Assembly (NCBI GenBank): GCA_900552855.1
Contig: USBG01000016.1
Coordinates: 1-20,907, forward strand
Length of the DNA stretch: 20,907 nucleotides
Source: an uncultured Phascolarctobacterium sp.
GTDB lineage: Bacteria > Bacillota > Negativicutes > Acidaminococcales > Acidaminococcaceae
Direction of reading: 5' to 3'
Part shown: positions 16,899 through 20,907 of the stretch, in pieces
Position numbering within the stretch: position 1 is the stretch's first letter
Layout of the letters: each line of letters begins with the position of its first letter
The notes under the pieces: model-generated
The model's input: the letters and a program-made list of their open reading frames with translations, nothing else
What the model was told of the DNA's origin: nothing
Database searches by the model: none
Translations under genes and position numbers: made by a program

Positions 16899-16945
16899 TA
16901 CTTACAGCTATTTATATTATATCTTGAAGGACTGTAAGTATTCAA
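16899..16945 (-). promoter_or_regulatory. obgE promoter with an overlapping dyad
   Basis: On the minus strand TTGAAT (16945-16940) and TATAAT (16921-16916) are separated by 18 bases, a good sigma-A promoter about 50 bases before the obgE start. A 9-bp inverted repeat, TACTTACAG/CTGTAAGTA (16899-16907 and 16932-16940), has one arm in the spacer and the other just after the -10. The right arm is not transcribed, so the dyad looks like a DNA operator rather than an RNA hairpin. Confidence 0.65.
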
Positions 16946-16971
16946 GTACCTAACATTTAAATTTAATAAGT

Positions 16972-17013
16972 AAAGCCATTGCCGTGCCTAGTTTTTAGCG
17001 CAGCAATGGCTTT
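16972..17013 (-). terminator. Hairpin downstream of ctpA, possible terminator
   Basis: A perfect 11-bp stem (AAAGCCATTGC at 16972-16982 with 17003-17013) encloses a 20-base loop, five bases after the ctpA stop. The T run on the minus side is weak (TTTACTTATT), so termination may be partial; 3'-end stabilisation is an alternative. Confidence 0.55.
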
Positions 17014-17017
17014 TGCT

Positions 17018-18181
17018 TTACTCTTTGTTTTGCAGCAAATCCTGCAGATATTTTTCAGCAGCCTTTAATTGAGTATCCTCTGAATAATCCTTAGGAAGCT
17101 CAACCTTAACATCAGGCTCAATACCAATGTTATGAATACATACTCCAGAAGGAGTGTAATAATAGGCTGTTGTAATTTTTACCGCGGTTTCGCCATCTAA
17201 GCGATAAACAGTCTGTACACAGCCCTTGCCAAAGGTTTTTTCGCCAAACAGCTTAGCTGACTTGGTGTCCTTTAAAGCGCCTGCCACTATTTCTGAGGCA
17301 CTGGCACTACCGCCATTAACCAGTACTGCTGCAGGGTATTTAACCTTTTCCAGGGTAGAGCTTTCAACATACTTATTACCGGATTTATCCACAACGGATA
17401 CAATAGGACCTTTAGGAACTAGCATTTGAGCAACCTGTACACCGCTATCCAAGGTTCCACCTGGATTGCTGCGCAGGTCTAGAATAAGAGCCTTCATTCC
17501 CTTCTTCTCTAGCTCCGTATAGGTTTTAGCAAAATCCTCACCAGTATCCATGTTAAACATGCTGATACGTATATAGCCAATAGATGTATTAGGAAGCATT
17601 GTTCCGCCTACTGATGTAGCTTTTATTTCTTTGCGGACAACACGCACCTTACGGACATTACCATCCTTGTCCTTAATCTCAAGCTCAACCTCTGTACCCT
17701 TTTCGCCACGAATTTTATGAGCAATCTGCTCCATATTAAGTGTCTTAGCTTCGGTGCCGTCAACAGAAATAATAATTTCTCCGTCTTTAATACCAGCCAA
17801 AGCACCAGGATTATCCTGCAAGGCAGAAATAACAACATAGTCATCGCCACGCTTGCCGAAAACAATACCAATACCGCCAAAGCTGCCTTCAGTTACTTGG
17901 CTAAAATCAGCAAAATCCTTACGGTCCATATACACTGTATATGGGTCGTTAACTGCTTCAACCATTCCCTTAATGGCTCCGTCAAACAGCTTATTAGTGT
18001 CCACCTCGCCATTATATTGAAGCTGAACTAGCTGTAATGCTCTCAAGAAGCGTAAGCTTTCACCGGCATTACCGGTAATACCACGCAGCAGAAAGAGCTC
18101 GACTGCGATAACTAAAGCCACTGTCACCACAGCTGTGCCTACGACAACTCCTGCAAGCTGCCAGATATTTTTTTTAAACAA
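17018..18181 (-). CDS. ctpA: S41 family carboxyl-terminal processing protease
   Basis: CtpA-type proteases are exported serine proteases that trim or degrade envelope proteins, including peptidoglycan hydrolases. The 387-residue protein has an N-terminal signal anchor (about 10-32) and a PDZ domain (about 95-185, with GGIGIVF and NPGALAGIKDGEIIISVDG). The S41 catalytic core carries LDLRSNPGG (235-242), GSASASE (291-297, S294 as the nucleophile) and TFGKG, with K319 at the expected 25-residue spacing. The catalytic dyad is intact. It follows the EnvC-like gene by 20 bp, suggesting shared expression and possibly control of that hydrolase or activator. Confidence 0.94.
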   Translation of the reverse strand: MFKKNIWQLAGVVVGTAVVTVALVIAVELFLLRGITGNAGESLRFLRALQLVQLQYNGEVDTNKLFDGAIKGMVEAVNDPYTVYMDRKDFADFSQVTEGSFGGIGIVFGKRGDDYVVISALQDNPGALAGIKDGEIIISVDGTEAKTLNMEQIAHKIRGEKGTEVELEIKDKDGNVRKVRVVRKEIKATSVGGTMLPNTSIGYIRISMFNMDTGEDFAKTYTELEKKGMKALILDLRSNPGGTLDSGVQVAQMLVPKGPIVSVVDKSGNKYVESSTLEKVKYPAAVLVNGGSASASEIVAGALKDTKSAKLFGEKTFGKGCVQTVYRLDGETAVKITTAYYYTPSGVCIHNIGIEPDVKVELPKDYSEDTQLKAAEKYLQDLLQNKE

Positions 18182-18201
18182 TTTTTACGCCTCTCCTTCG
18201 C

Positions 18202-19344
18202 TTAGGGCAAATAACCCATGGGGTCAACAACCTCACCATGCAAACGCATTTCAAAATGGCAGTGAGGGCCTGTAGAATAGCCTGTGCTGCCTGCATATGC
18301 CACACAGGTGCCTCTTTCTACATATTGACCTTCATATACATTCAAGCTTTGATTGTGTGCATAAAGGGATACTAATCCGCCACCATGATCAATCATAACA
18401 GCCAGACCATAGCCACCCATCCAGTCGCTATATACTACAGTACCACTGTTAGTAGCCAAAATAGGTGTTCCATAATCAACACCTATATCAAGACCGGAAT
18501 GGTATTTAGTAGTACCAAAAATAGGATGAGTACGCCAACCAAAGGGAGATGTAATAACACCATCACAAGGCCAGATATAGCCTGTGGTAACGGCAGGAGC
18601 CTGAGCCACTGTTCCGTTATTCTCCATATTGCGCAGCATAGCAGAAATCTGCTCGGACACACCTAAAAGGCGCTCATACTCGTCCTGGCTTTGCTGCTCC
18701 TCAGTCTCTGCCTCATTAAGCATAGCAGCACGCTGGTTGCGCAGCTTTTCTGCCTTAGCAGTTCTTATAGCAAGCTGATTTTGAGTAGTTTTAATCTCCA
18801 GCATTTGAGAATCAAGCTCTGCCTTGCGAGTAGCTATCTCCTCAGCATCCTTCTGCATCTGGTCCATCAAATTAATATCGCTCTTGATGATACGCTGCAG
18901 TAAAAACATTCTGGAGGAAAAATCACTAAAATCCTTGGCGCCTAAAAGCACATCCAAATAGTTTACCTGACCGTTGATATAAATATCACGCAAGCGCTGC
19001 TTATAAATTCCCTTGCGTTCTTCAACCTCAGCCTTTTTCTTTTCTAAAAGAGCTTGGTTTTCATCAATTCGTCCCTGCAGCTCATTACTTTTTGCCTGTA
19101 ATTCATTGGCCTCTGTCTGTAAAGCATTCAAGCTGCTTGTAACCTGTGAAAGTCCGGCACTGGCTTCCTCAGCCCTTGCCCTAGCTGCAGCCTTCTTTTC
19201 TGCCATTTCCTGCATTTGACGCTGTACGCGGTCCAGCTCTGCTTGTTTTTCAGAAGCAGTTGAAGCCACAGCACCACTGTTCAATATAGGAAGCATAGCC
19301 ATAAGACAGGCCATTATAAGCAGGACTATCTTTTTCTTCAGCAT
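18202..19344 (-). CDS. EnvC-like murein hydrolase/activator, M23 (LytM) domain
   Basis: The 380-residue secreted protein has a signal peptide (1-28, cleavage near AVA-S) and a long coiled coil in two blocks (about 32-125 and 155-240). A C-terminal M23 domain follows (about 258-380). The zinc ligands H282 and D286 (HSGLD) and H363 of the HxH pair (H361, H363), plus H330, are all present. The catalytic site therefore looks intact, unlike E. coli EnvC, whose LytM site is degenerate and only activates amidases. FtsEX is encoded immediately upstream (14 bp) and normally recruits and switches such coiled-coil proteins at the septum; ctpA follows. It could be an active endopeptidase rather than a pure activator. 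Confidence 0.93.
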   Translation of the reverse strand: MLKKKIVLLIMACLMAMLPILNSGAVASTASEKQAELDRVQRQMQEMAEKKAAARARAEEASAGLSQVTSSLNALQTEANELQAKSNELQGRIDENQALLEKKKAEVEERKGIYKQRLRDIYINGQVNYLDVLLGAKDFSDFSSRMFLLQRIIKSDINLMDQMQKDAEEIATRKAELDSQMLEIKTTQNQLAIRTAKAEKLRNQRAAMLNEAETEEQQSQDEYERLLGVSEQISAMLRNMENNGTVAQAPAVTTGYIWPCDGVITSPFGWRTHPIFGTTKYHSGLDIGVDYGTPILATNSGTVVYSDWMGGYGLAVMIDHGGGLVSLYAHNQSLNVYEGQYVERGTCVAYAGSTGYSTGPHCHFEMRLHGEVVDPMGYLP

Positions 19345-19358
19345 TACCTATCCCTCCA

Positions 19359-20246
19359 TTAAACGCGCAGAAATTTGCGCAGAGAGATAAAGCTACCCAA
19401 AGCTCCAATACCTGTACCTGCAAGCATTAGGAATACTGTTACATAGGTCATAAGCGGAGAAGCAGGAAGTAATGGCAAAAATGCCAGTGTGGCATGAATA
19501 TTCTCCAAAAGCGCAGCATATATACCTCTAATTAAAACAGAAGCAATAACAGCGCCAAAGAAGCCCAGTGTCATGCCCTCCAAAAGGAAGGGCCAACGGA
19601 TGAACCAATCCGTAGCACCTACATATTTCATAATTACTACTTCCTTACGTCTGGCAAATACTGTCAAACGTATGGTATTGGAAATAATAAACAAGGTTGC
19701 CATGGCCAAAAAGACAATCAGGGTTACACCACCAAAGCGTAAAACTCTTGTCAGCTGAAATAAATGCTCCACAACTTCCTGACCAAATTTAGCAGTTTCA
19801 ACCTTCTCCATTTCATTGATGACAGGAGTAATCTCCTTAATACGTTCAGGCTTATCAACCTGTACGTCAAAGGAATTAGGAAAGGGATTTTCTTCGCCTA
19901 AGGCTTCAAGCAGCTTATCCTGGTCACCTAGGCGCTCCTTAAAGCGACTCAGAGCCTCACCTTTACTAACAGCATTTACCTTTACTACACCAGGAAGCTT
20001 TTGCAGCTGCTCCTCAACGGACTGCAGCTCCTCAGAGGTAACACTGTCCTCCATGTAAACAGAAACCTGTACCTGACTTTCCAAAAACTTAGCCAAATGG
20101 TTAGTGTTCAGAAAAATCAATAGGAACATGCCTAAAACTAAAAGTGATACCGCCACAGTAGAAATAGAAGCAAAGCTCATAAAGCCATTGCGACGTATAG
20201 ATTTATAGGTTTCGCGAACGAAATATTCCTTTGTACTAAAGCTCAT
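19359..20246 (-). CDS. ftsX: Cell division protein FtsX
   Basis: FtsX is the membrane partner of FtsE. The complex sits at the septum and transmits ATP-driven changes to periplasmic hydrolases or their activators. The protein shows a cytoplasmic N-terminus, a first membrane helix (about 22-45), a large external loop (to about 155, VQVSVYMEDSVTSEELQSVEEQL) and three more helices in the C-terminal half, the standard FtsX topology. The start at 20246 (MSFSTKEYF) is chosen because GGGG lies nine bases upstream. An ATG two codons earlier (20252) is too close to that site, and extension to 20279 is not supported by family length. It overlaps the ftsE end by 11 bases. Confidence 0.95.
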   Translation of the reverse strand: MSFSTKEYFVRETYKSIRRNGFMSFASISTVAVSLLVLGMFLLIFLNTNHLAKFLESQVQVSVYMEDSVTSEELQSVEEQLQKLPGVVKVNAVSKGEALSRFKERLGDQDKLLEALGEENPFPNSFDVQVDKPERIKEITPVINEMEKVETAKFGQEVVEHLFQLTRVLRFGGVTLIVFLAMATLFIISNTIRLTVFARRKEVVIMKYVGATDWFIRWPFLLEGMTLGFFGAVIASVLIRGIYAALLENIHATLAFLPLLPASPLMTYVTVFLMLAGTGIGALGSFISLRKFLRV

Positions 20247-20907
20247 AGCCATATACCCCGTTCTTTTCGTCACGCACAATCAAACCATTTTCGATAGCAA
20301 TAACACGCTTACCCATGGCATCTACGATTTCCTTATCATGAGTTGCCATAACAATAGTGGTACCACTTTCGTTAATTTCCTTAAAAATTTTCATAATATC
20401 CCAGCTTGTTTCCGGGTCCAGATTACCAGTAGGCTCGTCAGCGATTACTAAAATAGGATCATTAACAATAGCTCTAGCAATAGCAATACGCTGCTGCTCA
20501 CCACCACTAAGCTCATTAGGATAAGAGTTGCAACGGTGGCGCAAGCCAACTAAATCAAGAACATTAAGTACTCTGCGCTTAATCTTACGATGAGGTGTTT
20601 CAATAACCTCCATAGCAAAGGCTACATTTTCGTAAACAGTTCTGTCCGGCAGTAATCTATAATCCTGAAAAATTATTCCCAGCTGACGACGCATATAGGG
20701 AATCTCCTTAGGACCAAGCTCTAGGATATTGGTACCATTAACAAAAATGCTGCCCGTAGACGGAATAACCTCACGGAACAGCATCTTAATAAAGGTAGAT
20801 TTACCAGCGCCGCTAGGTCCAACTACAAAGACGAACTCGCCGGGTTCAATATGTACATTTACGTCATGCAAGGCTACAGAGCCACTTTCGTAAACCTTGC
20901 TGACATC
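20236..20907 (-). CDS. ftsE: Cell division ATP-binding protein FtsE (5' end outside window)
   Basis: FtsE is the cytoplasmic ABC-type ATPase of the FtsEX complex. The frame is open to the window edge. The visible part starts DVSKVYESGSVALHDV, so only about four or five residues of the usual N-terminus are missing. Walker A is GPSGAGKST, the Q loop is IFQDYRLL, the signature is LSGGEQQR, Walker B is ILVIADEPTGNLD and the switch histidine is in MATHD. The stop TAG lies 11 bases inside ftsX, so the two are translationally coupled. The TTG at 20871 that could serve as a start is an internal leucine codon. Confidence 0.95.
   Translation of the reverse strand, partial: DVSKVYESGSVALHDVNVHIEPGEFVFVVGPSGAGKSTFIKMLFREVIPSTGSIFVNGTNILELGPKEIPYMRRQLGIIFQDYRLLPDRTVYENVAFAMEVIETPHRKIKRRVLNVLDLVGLRHRCNSYPNELSGGEQQRIAIARAIVNDPILVIADEPTGNLDPETSWDIMKIFKEINESGTTIVMATHDKEIVDAMGKRVIAIENGLIVRDEKNGVYGYEL

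Noticed and set aside
1..20907. CRISPR array, retron, toxin-antitoxin pair or biosynthetic cluster
   Set aside because: No regularly spaced repeats, reverse transcriptase, small paired toxin/antitoxin genes or cluster enzymes were seen.

Overview
The window looks like a chromosomal segment from a low- to mid-GC Bacillota with a two-membrane envelope, most likely a Negativicute of the Acidaminococcaceae or Phascolarctobacterium type. This placement is an inference. It rests on the Firmicute-style order maf-radC-mreBCD-mrdA-rodA followed by a radical-SAM/DUF2344 pair, combined with an RseC-like protein and an FtsEX/EnvC-like module. Every protein gene is on the minus strand; only the partial tRNA-Ser at the left edge reads on the plus strand.

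Right part (about 13.1-20.9 kb): ftsE (its 5' end lies outside the window), ftsX, an EnvC-like M23 murein hydrolase/activator and a CtpA-type S41 protease form one tight unit for septal peptidoglycan hydrolysis and envelope proteolysis. A hairpin, then a good promoter, separates this unit from obgE. After obgE comes another hairpin and then proB-proA (proline synthesis), which ends at a clear terminator.

Middle part (about 2.1-13.0 kb): a second leftward run starts at a probable promoter near 12.99 kb. It holds three poorly characterised membrane proteins (the third is RseC-like), then maf, radC, mreB, mreC, mreD, mrdA (PBP2), rodA, a B12-binding-type radical SAM protein and its DUF2344 partner. 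Gaps are 8-56 bp, or genes overlap, so one long elongasome operon is plausible. MreBCD, PBP2 and RodA together make the lateral-wall peptidoglycan machine.

Left part (1-2.13 kb): an AT-rich accessory patch between a tRNA-Ser and the conserved cluster. It holds the tRNA terminator, a long perfect hairpin, a decayed unrecognised gene (one frameshift plus one in-frame stop), and a complete IS30-family element whose transposase is interrupted by an amber codon. The IS carries an inverted repeat that would fold over the transposase ribosome-binding site and start codon in read-through transcripts. The patch lies where related genomes (from memory) often continue into rng, rplU and rpmA, so it also marks a synteny break.

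I found no convincing new multi-gene system. The most interesting items are the IS control hairpin, the decayed gene with its mirrored 3' end, the dyads at the obgE and 12.9-kb promoters, and the uncharacterised membrane-gene trio.
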